64,000 bases of DNA from Thermoanaerobaculia bacterium (lineage in GTDB: Bacteria; Acidobacteriota; Thermoanaerobaculia; Multivoradales; Multivoraceae), in the NCBI GenBank assembly GCA_022823665.1, contig JAJEHN010000038.1:19821-83820 (forward strand). The letters are read 5' to 3'. Position numbers and translations under genes: made by a program. Shown here piece by piece: positions 1-8,010 of this stretch. Every line of letters starts with the position of its first letter. Position 1 is the first letter of the stretch. The notes beneath the pieces are model-generated. The model was not told the DNA's origin. It was given only the letters and a program-made list of their open reading frames with translations, and searched no databases.

Positions 1-2
1 AC

Positions 3-794
3 GTGCGGCAGCGCCGGATCGGCACCCACGTCGAACTCTGCGACACCTTCGCCCGCCGGAATTACAACGCGACCCAGGCGCAGCAGATCGAGCGCATTCC
101 TGCCGCGATCGAGATGGCCCGTGCACGCGGCGTCGAGACCGGCGCCGTGGCGATCGGCAATCCGTTCGGCTCGAACTTCGAAGGGCCTTTCTCGCTGGAG
201 CAGCGGATGGACCTGCTGGCGCTGATGATCGACCGCTGGCGCCAGGCCGGCTTCCGGGTCACCCGCTGTTCGATCATCGAGGCGATGGGCTGGAACATGC
301 CGCACACCGTGCGGGAAACGCTCCTCGCGATCCGGGAACGGTGGCCCGAGATCACGGACTTCCACTGCCACCTGCACAACACCCGCGGGGCGGCCATGGT
401 CAGCTACTACGAGGCGCTCAAACTGGGCGCGCGAGAGTTCGACACCTCGATCGGCGGCATGGGGGGGTGTCCCTACTGCGGCAACGGCCGCGCCGCGGGC
501 CATGTACCGACGGAGGACTTCGTCGACTTCTGCCACGAGCTGGGGATCGAGACCGGATACCGGCTCGACAAGCTGATCGAAGCGGCACAGATCGCGGAGG
601 AGGTGGTCGGCCACCCGCTCTGGGGCCACGTTTCCAAGGCGGGGCCGCGGCCGCGCGGCGACGGTGATCTCTACCCGCGGCAGATGCCCTTCGTCGAGAC
701 GCTCGACGAGGCCTCCCACTTCCGCAACGGGCCGCCGGTCTACGCGGGTCAGCGCTCGCCCTGGCGGCCCGACTCCGCCCTCTACCAGGCATGA
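3..794 (+). CDS. HMG-CoA lyase-like DRE-TIM aldolase (5' partial)
   Basis: The visible 263 residues form the C-terminal part of a TIM-barrel lyase of the HMG-CoA lyase/homocitrate synthase superfamily. The metal-binding HCHLHNT segment (about residue 122) matches the HCHDT motif of HMG-CoA lyase, and the glycine-rich GGMGGCPYCGNG loop (about 151-162), followed by VPTED, matches the family's cysteine-containing active-site loop GLGGCPY. These enzymes cleave 3-hydroxy-3-methylglutaryl-type CoA thioesters; the exact substrate cannot be told. The frame is open to the window edge and the start, if position 3 were used, would remove the first barrel strands, so the gene is cut by the window. It overlaps the next gene by four bases (ATGA), which implies translational coupling with the permease. 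Confidence 0.8.
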   Translation: MRQRRIGTHVELCDTFARRNYNATQAQQIERIPAAIEMARARGVETGAVAIGNPFGSNFEGPFSLEQRMDLLALMIDRWRQAGFRVTRCSIIEAMGWNMPHTVRETLLAIRERWPEITDFHCHLHNTRGAAMVSYYEALKLGAREFDTSIGGMGGCPYCGNGRAAGHVPTEDFVDFCHELGIETGYRLDKLIEAAQIAEEVVGHPLWGHVSKAGPRPRGDGDLYPRQMPFVETLDEASHFRNGPPVYAGQRSPWRPDSALYQA

Positions 795-2566
795 GCGCCG
801 CGGCAAAGGGCAAGGGCGGGCACGTCCGCTACGAGGTGGACGGGCGGCCCCCGACGTTCCTCGCGGCGACGATGGGCCTGCAGTATGCGACCCTCTGCGT
901 GGCCGGAATCGTGATCACGCCGGCGATCATCGTCCGCGCCGCCGGGGGAAGCGACGAGTACCTGGCCTGGGCGGTGTTCGCGGCCATCTTCGTGAGCGGC
1001 ATCACGACGATCCTGCAGGCGGTCCGTCTGTGGCGGATCGGCGCCGGCTTCATCCTGCTCATGGGCACCTCGGGGGCGTTCATCGCCGTCAGCATCGCCG
1101 CTCTGAGCCAGGGCGGCCCCATGCTCCTCGCCAAACTGGTCATCGTCTCGTCGCTGTTCCAGTTCCTGCTCTCCGCCCGGCTCCTGCTGCTCCGGAGGTT
1201 GTTCACGACGACCGTCACGGGCACCGTCATCATGCTGATCTCGGTCAGCGTGATGCCGATCGTGTTCGACCAGTTGACCCTGGTTCCCGAGGACGCTTCC
1301 CGTGCGGCCGCTCCGATCACGTTCGTCGTGGCCGTCGCGGTCATGGCCGGCTTCGGCCTTCGGGCCAGGGGGATCGGGCGGCTCTGGGCGCCGGTCGCGG
1401 GCGTTGTGGCCGGTTCGATCGCTGCCGCGTTTCTCGGGCTCTACGACTTCGAGCAGGTGGCCGCGGCGGCATGGATCGGCGCTCCGGCCGGCGGCTGGCC
1501 CGGGTTCGACCTGTCCTTCGGACCGGCCTTCTGGGCGTTGCTGCCGGGCTTCGTCATCGTGACGCTGATCGGCGCGGTCGAGACGATCGGCGACGCGGTA
1601 GGCATCCAGCGGGTGTCCTGGCGGACGCCGCGGGCGCCCGACTACCGGGCGGTGCAGGGCGCCGTCGCCGCGGATGGACTCGGCAACCTGCTCTCGGGCA
1701 TCGCCGGCACCGTGCCGAACACGACGTATTCGAGCAGCATTTCGGTCACGGAACTCACGGGCGTGGCCTCACGCCGCGTAGGGATGTGGATCGGGATCAT
1801 CTTCATCGGTCTGGCTTTCCTGCCCAAGGCGCTCTCCCTGATCCTCGCGATTCCCGGTCCGGTCGTCGGCGCCTACGTGCTCGTGCTGATCGCCATCCTG
1901 TTCGTGCTCGGCGCGCGCATCGCCGGTCACGGGGGGATCGACTACCGCAAGGCCCTGGTGATCGGCGTGTCCTTCTGGATCGGGGTCGGCTTCGAGAACG
2001 ACCTGATCTTCAGCGACCAGCTCGGCGGCTGGGCGGCGTCGGTCCTGGGCAACGGCATGACCGCCGGCGGCCTGACCGCCATCGGCCTGACCGCGTTCCT
2101 CGAATGGACCGGCCCGCGCCGCCGCCGGCTCGCGGTCGAGGTGAACGCCGCCTCGGGCCCACGGATCGGCGGCTTTCTCCGGAGCCTGGCGGAACGGGCG
2201 CGGTGGACGCCCGAGGCCTGCGACCGCCTCTGGTCGGCGGGCGAAGAGGCGTTGCTCAGCCTGGTCGGCCTCGACGAGGAGGAGGGCGGCCGGAAGCGCA
2301 GCCTTCTCGTGGTCGCGAGAGTCGACCGTCAGACGGCCGAGCTCGAGTTCATCGCGGCTCCCGGTGGTCGCAACATTGAAGACCGGCTGGTGGTCATGGC
2401 GCCCGATGCCCCCGTCCCGATCGAGAACGAGCTGTCGCTGCGGCTGCTGCGGCACGTGTCGACCTCGGTGCAGCACCAGCAGTACCACGACACGGACGTC
2501 CTGACGGTCATCGTCAGCAGCGACAGCCAGGAACCGACGGGTCAGGTGGACACGGCGGGAATCTAG
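791..2566 (+). CDS. NCS2-type permease fused to an RsbW-like domain
   Basis: Residues about 20-445 form many hydrophobic helices typical of the NCS2/NAT uracil-xanthine permease family, including PNTTYSSS and ELTGVASRRVG at the position of the family signature. The usual QNxG core of that signature is replaced by serines, so the substrate is uncertain. Residues about 450-591 are a soluble tail that resembles RsbW-type serine kinases/anti-sigma factors: a helix with GEEAL where the N-box ExxxN lies, and an ending LLRHVSTSVQHQ with a final beta strand. The N-box Asn and the glycine boxes for ATP are missing, so this domain probably binds partners and is not a kinase. A STAS protein, the usual RsbW partner, is encoded two genes on. 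The transporter call is firm; the tail call is moderate. Confidence 0.75.
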   Translation: MSAAAKGKGGHVRYEVDGRPPTFLAATMGLQYATLCVAGIVITPAIIVRAAGGSDEYLAWAVFAAIFVSGITTILQAVRLWRIGAGFILLMGTSGAFIAVSIAALSQGGPMLLAKLVIVSSLFQFLLSARLLLLRRLFTTTVTGTVIMLISVSVMPIVFDQLTLVPEDASRAAAPITFVVAVAVMAGFGLRARGIGRLWAPVAGVVAGSIAAAFLGLYDFEQVAAAAWIGAPAGGWPGFDLSFGPAFWALLPGFVIVTLIGAVETIGDAVGIQRVSWRTPRAPDYRAVQGAVAADGLGNLLSGIAGTVPNTTYSSSISVTELTGVASRRVGMWIGIIFIGLAFLPKALSLILAIPGPVVGAYVLVLIAILFVLGARIAGHGGIDYRKALVIGVSFWIGVGFENDLIFSDQLGGWAASVLGNGMTAGGLTAIGLTAFLEWTGPRRRRLAVEVNAASGPRIGGFLRSLAERARWTPEACDRLWSAGEEALLSLVGLDEEEGGRKRSLLVVARVDRQTAELEFIAAPGGRNIEDRLVVMAPDAPVPIENELSLRLLRHVSTSVQHQQYHDTDVLTVIVSSDSQEPTGQVDTAGI

Positions 2567-2656
2567 GGGAGCGCATCCTTCCTGAGCGCTTCCTTCCTGT
2601 AGGATCCGCAGCGGACGCGACCTCTCCGTGAAACGAACTGCGAGCCCCATACTCAC

Positions 2657-3334
2657 GTGAGTCAGAACCCCCACCTGACATTCGTGGAGGAGATCCTTCT
2701 TCTTCTCCTGGACGACGAATCCGGCGCGATGAAGCGCGTTGCGCCCAACGTGATGGAGCTCCTGGTCGCCGGCGCGATCCTGATGGACCTCGCGCTGCGC
2801 GGACGCCTGGACTGCGACCTCCAGCGGCTCGTCGTCGTCGATTCGACGCCGGTGGGCGAGGAGATACTCGACGGCCCGCTGGCGGAGATCGTGGAGGCCG
2901 CCGACGAGGCCGACGCCCGCACCTGGGTGGTGCGTCTTTCGGCCCGCAGCAAGCAGGTCCAGGAGGCGGCCCTCGCGCGCCTGGTCGAGCGGGGAATCCT
3001 ACGGGTCGAGGATCGGAGCTTCCTGTGGGTCTTCGGCAGCCGTCGCTATCCGATGGTCGACGACCGGGAGGAGCGGGAGGTCAAGCTGCGGATTCTCGAT
3101 GTGCTCCTGAGCGACCGGATTCCCGCGCCCCGGGATGTCGCCCTGATTTGCCTGGCCGATGCGTCGAACGCCTTCCAGGTCATCCTGAGCCCGCAGGAGC
3201 TACGGCACGCCGCGGCCCGGATCGAACTCGTGCGCGGCTTCGATCTGATCGGCCAGGCGATGGGCAGGGCGATCCAGAAGTCCGTTCAGGACATTGCCGC
3301 CGCGACGGCGACGGCGCATCATCCGTTCTACTGA
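2657..3334 (+). CDS. GOLPH3/GPP34 family phosphoprotein
   Basis: The 225-residue protein begins with TFVEEILLLLLDDESG and continues with AGAILMDLALRGR, VVVDSTPVGEEILD and LVERGILRVED. This is the characteristic series of blocks in the bacterial GPP34 family, relatives of eukaryotic Golgi phosphoprotein 3, which binds phosphoinositides on membranes. The bacterial role is not established. GTG at 2657 is chosen as start because it leaves the family N-terminus intact; a TAGGAT hexamer at 2600-2605 could be its promoter. It lies between the permease-RsbW fusion and the STAS gene, so a role at the membrane in that signalling set is a reasonable inference. Length is normal for the family. Confidence 0.8.
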   Translation: MSQNPHLTFVEEILLLLLDDESGAMKRVAPNVMELLVAGAILMDLALRGRLDCDLQRLVVVDSTPVGEEILDGPLAEIVEAADEADARTWVVRLSARSKQVQEAALARLVERGILRVEDRSFLWVFGSRRYPMVDDREEREVKLRILDVLLSDRIPAPRDVALICLADASNAFQVILSPQELRHAAARIELVRGFDLIGQAMGRAIQKSVQDIAAATATAHHPFY

Positions 3335-3363
3335 GAACAACCACGACCCGAAGAGGTGTGCAG

Positions 3364-3732
3364 GTGATCGAGAGCATCAAGATAGGAAAGTCGGCGATCG
3401 GGGGCGAGACGGTTGGCGGCGTGACCGTCTGGGTGCCGGAAGGGCGGGTCGACGCCTCGAGCGCTCCGGACCTGGAGCAGGCGATGACGTCCGGGATCGC
3501 GGAGGGCGGGGAGGCGGTCGTCCTCGACCTGAGCCGCACCCGCTACATGAGCAGCGCCGGCCTCCGCGTCGTACTGGTCGTCGCTCGCGCCCTGCAGGCG
3601 CGCGAAGGGAAGTTCGCCGTCTGCGGCCTGAACGACGAAGTGAAGGAACTGTTCGAGGTTTCGGGCTTCAGTCTGATCGTGGGCATCGAGCCCGACCGCG
3701 ACGCCGCGGTCGCCGCGGTCGCCGCCCAGTAG
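3364..3732 (+). CDS. STAS-domain anti-sigma factor antagonist
   Basis: A 122-residue single STAS domain. It has the strand VWVPEGRVDASSAPDLEQA, the conserved DLSRTRYMSSAGL segment with the Ser that RsbW-type kinases phosphorylate, and the later CGLNDEVKELFEVSGF segment. Such proteins (SpoIIAA/RsbV type) release a partner by binding an RsbW-like protein in their dephosphorylated form. GTG 3364 is preferred over the in-frame GTG 3358 because the GAAGAGG ribosome site at 3350-3356 is well spaced only for 3364. The likely partner is the RsbW-like tail of the permease encoded upstream, although that tail lacks kinase motifs. No sigma factor is encoded nearby. Confidence 0.85.
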   Translation: MIESIKIGKSAIGGETVGGVTVWVPEGRVDASSAPDLEQAMTSGIAEGGEAVVLDLSRTRYMSSAGLRVVLVVARALQAREGKFAVCGLNDEVKELFEVSGFSLIVGIEPDRDAAVAAVAAQ

Positions 3733-3754
3733 TCGGGCTGACCGCCGCCCCTGG

Positions 3755-5089
3755 CTAAAGGGTCCAGCCGTCCCGGTAGGTCGGCTGGATGTACTCGCGC
3801 GGCACCTCGACGCCGTTCGTTACCTTCAGCTTCTTCGGGTTCCAGACGATCTCCTGCTGGCTGCGGACCGCCAGGTTGCCCAGCAGCGCGGTCTCGGTCA
3901 TCGGACCCGCGTGATCGGCGAAGTTGGAGCCGTCGGGATTCGTCGTGCCCGCCTTGATCGCGTCGAGCCACTGCTTGTAGTGCCCCTCGGTCCGCTCGTA
4001 GACCTGGGGCAGCGGGTTCTTCTCGATCTTCTCGTGCAGTTTGGACGGGTAGATCGTGGGCCTTCCGGCGTAGATGTCGGCGACGATCACGCCCTCGGTG
4101 CCCACGAAGAGTTGACCGCTGTTGCGCGGCGGCCACTTGCCCTCCCACACCTTGGGCATCGCGGGCGTCAGGTTGCCGTCGCGCCAGACCACCGTCATCT
4201 TCGGCCGGTTGCCGCGGGCCGGGTATTCGAAGGTGATCCGGGTCGCGGCCGGGGCCGACTCCTTGAACAGCGGCGTCGATTCCGCGTAGACCGATGACGG
4301 GTCCCGCAGGTCGAAGATCCAGAACGCGGCGTCCATCGCGTGGCAGGCGATGTCGCCGATGGCGCCGGTGCCGAAGTCCCACCAGCCGCGCCAGGCGAAC
4401 GGGTGGTAGTAGTCGGGGTGGTAGGGGCGCTCCGGCGCCGGGCCGAGCCAGAGGTCCCACTTGACGTGCTCGGGCACCTCGTGGACTTCCTCGGGGCGCT
4501 TGATCGCCTGGGGCCAGATCGGCCGGTTGGTCCAGTACTCGACGCGGTTCACCTCGCCGATCACGCCGCCCTCGATCCACTCGCGGATCAGGCGCGTGCC
4601 CTCGGCGGCGTGGCCCTGGTTGCCCATCTGGGTGGCCGTGCCGGCCTTGCGGGCCGCCTTGCCGACCATCCGCGCTTCCCCGATCGTGCGCGTGAGCGGC
4701 TTCTGCGTGAAGACGTGCAGGCCGCGCTCGAGCGCCGCCACGGTCATCACGGCGTGCGTGTGGTCGGCGGTCGAGACGAGGACCGCGTCGAGGTCGGCGT
4801 GGGCGTCGAGCATCTCGCGGTAGTCGTGGTAGCGCTTCGCGTCCGGATGCAGGTTCATCGTCTCTTCGGCGCGCTTCCAGTCGATGTCGCAGAGCGCCAC
4901 GATGTTCTCGCTGGCGACGCCGGCGACGTCGCTCCGGCCCTTGCCGCCGGCGCCGATGGCCGCGATGTTCAGCTTGTCGCTGGGCGCCTCTTCACCGCGT
5001 CCGAGGACGTGGCGGGGAACGATCATCAAGCCGGCGCCGGCGGCTGCGGCGCCGAGCACGCTGCGGCGGCTCAGGTCTTGTTCGGCCAT
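3755..5089 (-). CDS. Tat-exported Gfo/Idh/MocA family oxidoreductase
   Basis: The 444-residue protein starts with a twin-arginine signal (LSRRSVLGAAAAGAG), then the Rossmann dinucleotide motif NIAAIGAGGKG, and the family motif KPLTRTIGEARMV, whose Lys corresponds to the EKP lysine of glucose-fructose oxidoreductase. The C-terminal half matches the secreted branch seen in Acidobacteria and Planctomycetes (FAWRGWWDFGTGAIGDIACHAMD). NAD(P)-dependent oxidation or epimerisation of sugars or their derivatives in the periplasm is the family role; the substrate is unknown. It is transcribed divergently from the PQQ gene across about 50 bases. A GGCAACTCCCCC stretch lies just before the start on the coding strand. 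Confidence 0.88.
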   Translation of the reverse strand: MAEQDLSRRSVLGAAAAGAGLMIVPRHVLGRGEEAPSDKLNIAAIGAGGKGRSDVAGVASENIVALCDIDWKRAEETMNLHPDAKRYHDYREMLDAHADLDAVLVSTADHTHAVMTVAALERGLHVFTQKPLTRTIGEARMVGKAARKAGTATQMGNQGHAAEGTRLIREWIEGGVIGEVNRVEYWTNRPIWPQAIKRPEEVHEVPEHVKWDLWLGPAPERPYHPDYYHPFAWRGWWDFGTGAIGDIACHAMDAAFWIFDLRDPSSVYAESTPLFKESAPAATRITFEYPARGNRPKMTVVWRDGNLTPAMPKVWEGKWPPRNSGQLFVGTEGVIVADIYAGRPTIYPSKLHEKIEKNPLPQVYERTEGHYKQWLDAIKAGTTNPDGSNFADHAGPMTETALLGNLAVRSQQEIVWNPKKLKVTNGVEVPREYIQPTYRDGWTL

Positions 5090-5126
5090 GGGGGAGTTGC
5101 CTTTCTCGGTCTGGGTTCGTGTGCGG

Positions 5127-5132
5127 TAGGTT
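5127..5132 (+). promoter_or_regulatory. -10-like hexamer TAGGTT, leaderless arrangement
   Basis: TAGGTT ends ten bases before the ATG at 5143, and no ribosome binding site lies between. If it is a sigma-70 -10 box, transcription would begin within a few bases of the start codon. No convincing -35 box is visible 17 bases upstream. Confidence 0.35.
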
Positions 5133-5142
5133 AGCGCATTCG

Positions 5143-7146
5143 ATGAACGTGCTGCGCATCGTGGGACTGGGCATCGCCTGGTCGATCGGGCTCGCCGCCG
5201 TGCCGGTCGTGGCGGAGACGCGGGAGCACGGCAGGTCCGCCCACGGCGAGTGGCAGCACCACGGCGGCGACCACGCGTCGAGCCGCTACTCGCCGCTGAC
5301 CCAGATCGACGGCTCGAACTTCGGCCGGCTCGAGATCGCCTGGCGGTGGCGGACCGCGGACCACGAAGTGCCGCTGGACGTGCTGCCGGGTTACGACACC
5401 GGGTTCTACCGCTCCGTGCCGCTGATGATCGGCGGTCGCCTGTTCGCGCCGACCAGCCTCGGCCAGGTGGCCCTGCTCGACCCGGCGACCGGCGAGCAGA
5501 AGTGGGTATACAACCCGAAGACCTGGGAGCGCGGCGGTACGACGATGCGGCCGGTCGGCGCCCGCGGCATCGAGTACTGGACCGACGGCGAGAAGGAGCG
5601 CCTGTTCGTCGCCACGATCGGCCGGCAGCTCGTCTCGGTGGACGCCGCGACCGGCGCGGCCGACCGCGCCTTCGGCGAGGACGGCGTCGTCGACCTGGCC
5701 CAGGACCTCGGCCCGGGCGAGTACGCGATCCGGCACATCACGCACGGCGCGCCGCCGATCGTCGTCGGCGACAGCGTGATCGTCGGCTCGAAGATCTTCG
5801 ACTACTCGATCCGGAGCGACGCGCCGCCGGGCCATGTCCGCGCCTACGACGTCCGCACGGGCGAGTTCAAGTGGCGATTCAACACGATCCCACGCGGCGA
5901 CGAGTACGGCGTCGAGACCTGGGAGAACGAGTCCTGGCGCACGGCCGGCAACGCGAACGTCTGGGCGTCGATGAGCGCCGACCACGAGCTGGGCTACGTC
6001 TACCTGCCGACCAGTACGCCGTCGAACGATTACTACGGCGCCGACCGGCCGGGCGACAACCTCTTTGCCGAAAGCCTGGTCTGCGTCGACGCGGAGACGG
6101 GGGAGCGCGTCTGGCACTTCCAGACCGTCCGCCACGGCATCTGGGACTACGACATCGCCTCGGCCCCGAACCTGCTCGACATCGTCGTCGACGGCAAGCT
6201 GATCAAGGCCGTCGCCCAGGTCTCGAAGACCGGCTTCACCTACGTCTTCGACCGCGCCACCGGCGAGCCGGTCTGGCCGATCGAGGACCGGCCGGTGAAC
6301 CACGAGTCGACGGTGCCGGGCGAGAAGCTGGCGGAGACCCAGCCGTTTCCGACGAAACCGCCGGCCTTCGTACGCCAGGGCGTCAGCGAGGACGACCTGA
6401 TCGACTGGACGCCGGAACTGCGCGAAGAGGCGCTGGAGATCGCGGAGAAGCTGGTGCTGGCGCCGATGTTCCCGCCGCTGATCGTCAGGGGCGAGGGCGG
6501 GAAGGAAGGCGTAATGGTGGTCCCGGGGGCGGCCGGCGGTGCGAACCACCCCGGAGCGTCCGTCGATCCGATGACCGGCGTGCTCTTCGTCGAGGCCCAG
6601 CACCGGCCCACCGGCATGTCCCTGATCGAGCCGGACCGCGCCCGCGGTCCGGACTGGAGCTACGTGATCGCCTACGTCGACACGGCGGGGCCGCGCGGCC
6701 TGCCCTTGACGAAGCCGCCCTACCGGACGATCACCGCGATCGACCTGAATCGCGGCGAGCACCTCTGGCGGGTTCCGGTCGGTCCCGGTCCGAAGGATCA
6801 CCCGGCGATCGCGCACCTGGATCTGCCGGACATGGGGACCACCTACATCGGCATGCCGGCGGACGGCGGCCTGCTCGTTACCCGCACGCTGCTGATCGGC
6901 TTCGTGGCCCTGCCCGACGAGGACAACCCGCGCACCAGCAACGGCGGGTTGCTGCGCGCCTACGACAAGGCGACCGGCGAGGTCGTCGCGGAAGTGGAGA
7001 CCGACGTCTGGTTCCACGGGCCGCCGATGACCTACATGCACGAAGGCCGGCAGTACATCGTGATCGCCGGAGGCGGCGCCCGCAACCGCCGGATTCCCGA
7101 CGAGCTGATCGCCTTTGCGTTGCCCGAGTCCGAGATCGGAGGATAG
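5143..7146 (+). CDS. Exported PQQ-dependent dehydrogenase-like beta-propeller
   Basis: A 667-residue protein with an N-terminal signal peptide (MNVLRIVGLGIAWSIG to VVAET) and repeated propeller blades with tryptophan-docking motifs such as LLDPATGEQKWVY, AYDVRTGEFKWRF and YDKATGEVVAEV. WRTAGNANVWASMSAD and VRHGIWDYDIASAPNL are typical of membrane or soluble glucose/alcohol quinoproteins. These oxidise alcohols or aldose sugars in the periplasm with PQQ. No heme CxxCH site is present, so electrons would pass to a separate carrier. ATG 5143 is chosen because the upstream GTG at 5119 would add residues before the signal peptide. A paralogue lies at 57.6-59.6 kb. The substrate cannot be told. Confidence 0.88.
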   Translation: MNVLRIVGLGIAWSIGLAAVPVVAETREHGRSAHGEWQHHGGDHASSRYSPLTQIDGSNFGRLEIAWRWRTADHEVPLDVLPGYDTGFYRSVPLMIGGRLFAPTSLGQVALLDPATGEQKWVYNPKTWERGGTTMRPVGARGIEYWTDGEKERLFVATIGRQLVSVDAATGAADRAFGEDGVVDLAQDLGPGEYAIRHITHGAPPIVVGDSVIVGSKIFDYSIRSDAPPGHVRAYDVRTGEFKWRFNTIPRGDEYGVETWENESWRTAGNANVWASMSADHELGYVYLPTSTPSNDYYGADRPGDNLFAESLVCVDAETGERVWHFQTVRHGIWDYDIASAPNLLDIVVDGKLIKAVAQVSKTGFTYVFDRATGEPVWPIEDRPVNHESTVPGEKLAETQPFPTKPPAFVRQGVSEDDLIDWTPELREEALEIAEKLVLAPMFPPLIVRGEGGKEGVMVVPGAAGGANHPGASVDPMTGVLFVEAQHRPTGMSLIEPDRARGPDWSYVIAYVDTAGPRGLPLTKPPYRTITAIDLNRGEHLWRVPVGPGPKDHPAIAHLDLPDMGTTYIGMPADGGLLVTRTLLIGFVALPDEDNPRTSNGGLLRAYDKATGEVVAEVETDVWFHGPPMTYMHEGRQYIVIAGGGARNRRIPDELIAFALPESEIGG

Positions 7147-7150
7147 GACG

Positions 7151-7924
7151 ATGAGCATGCCAGTGTCTCCTCTGTCGGTGCGCGGGTCCTCTGACCCGCA
7201 TCCGGCGCAAAGCGCCGGTCTCCGGGGTCTGGTCGCTGTGGCTACGTTCGCGCTGTTCGCCGCCCTGGCGTCGCCCGCCGCCGCCGAATGCGAACCCCGG
7301 GAGGCCGAAGGTCCCGTCACCGTCGAGTCTTGCCCGATCGACAATGCCGACTACCCCCTGGTGCGGGCGGAGATGACCGTTCGCGGTTCGATGTCGGCCG
7401 TCATCGCCCTCCTGGCCGACGCAGACGCCTGCCCCGAGTGGCAGGCGATGTGCGAAGAAGAGCGCGCGACAGCGCTCGACGCCCCCTTCCAGACCCTGCG
7501 CCAGCGTGTGTCCGGCAAGGGCATCAGCCGGCGCATCACGATGGACCGCGCGGCCTGGTGGCGAACCGCCGACGGCGGCGTCGTCGGCGACATGGCCGGC
7601 GCCGACGACCTGACCCCCGAGTTCAAGGGCAAGCGCGTCCTCTGCGTCCGTTCCCGCTGGTTCCTTACCCCGGGCGACGAGGACGGAACGATCACCGTCG
7701 TCCAGAAGACCGTCAGCGACCCGCAGCCGCCCTTCGGCATGGGCGCCGGGGTCGTGACGCCGCGCACCGCGAAGACCGTGCTCGAGACCTTCACGAACAT
7801 GAGCGCCCGGCTCGCCGGCGGCCGGCACGGCGCCGGCCCGGCCATCGAGTCGCTGCCGCTGCTGGAGAATGAGTTGCCGGGCATCGGCGAAGAGTTCGCC
7901 CGCTGCCAGGCGGCGCGCAAGTAG
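7151..7924 (+). CDS. Exported START-like (polyketide cyclase fold) protein
   Basis: A 257-residue protein with a secretory signal (LVAVATFALFAALASPAAAE) and a mature part whose pattern (EMTVRGSMSAVIALLADADACPEW, then SRRITMDRAAWW and VLETFTNMSARLA) fits the SRPBCC/START lipid-binding superfamily. No enzymatic motif is evident. The start is uncertain: ATG 7151 places the dispersed hairpin repeat (7177-7218) inside the coding region as VRGSSDPHPAQSAG before the hydrophobic stretch, whereas GTG 7238 would begin directly at the signal peptide and leave the repeat untranslated. It follows the PQQ gene by four bases and may be co-transcribed with it. Confidence 0.65.
   Translation: MSMPVSPLSVRGSSDPHPAQSAGLRGLVAVATFALFAALASPAAAECEPREAEGPVTVESCPIDNADYPLVRAEMTVRGSMSAVIALLADADACPEWQAMCEEERATALDAPFQTLRQRVSGKGISRRITMDRAAWWRTADGGVVGDMAGADDLTPEFKGKRVLCVRSRWFLTPGDEDGTITVVQKTVSDPQPPFGMGAGVVTPRTAKTVLETFTNMSARLAGGRHGAGPAIESLPLLENELPGIGEEFARCQAARK
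7177..7218 (+). repeat. Dispersed hairpin repeat, copy A
   Basis: The core CGGGTC-CTCT-GACCCG (7183-7198) is preceded by GGTGCG and followed by a second perfect hairpin CCGGCGC-AAA-GCGCCGG (7202-7218). The same core is found at 7942-7957 and, reversed, at 46489-46504 and 59628-59643. This copy differs by C for T in the loop and may lie in the first codons of the START-like gene. Confidence 0.8.
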
Positions 7925-7930
7925 GGCCTC

Positions 7931-8003
7931 TGCTGGGTGCGCGGGTCTTCTGACCCGCTGCCGCCGTAGGCGGCCGGAAGAATGTGCCGGCCGCCAGGCC
8001 GGC
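7931..8003 (+). repeat. Dispersed hairpin repeat, copy B, in convergent gap
   Basis: Three hairpins in a row fill the gap between two convergent genes: CGGGTC-TTCT-GACCCG (7942-7957), GCCGCC-GTA-GGCGGC (7960-7974) and GCCGGCC-GCCA-GGCCGGC (7986-8003). The flank TGCTGGGTGCG matches the flank of copy C. The array could act as a two-way terminator, but no T-run follows, so a repeat-family origin is the better-supported reading. Confidence 0.8.
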
Positions 8004-8010
8004 TCAACGC

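Noticed and set aside
664..2379. 571-residue frame inside the permease gene
   Set aside because: Arg/Pro/Gly-rich frame-shifted reading of the NCS2 permease; the true frame has membrane helices.
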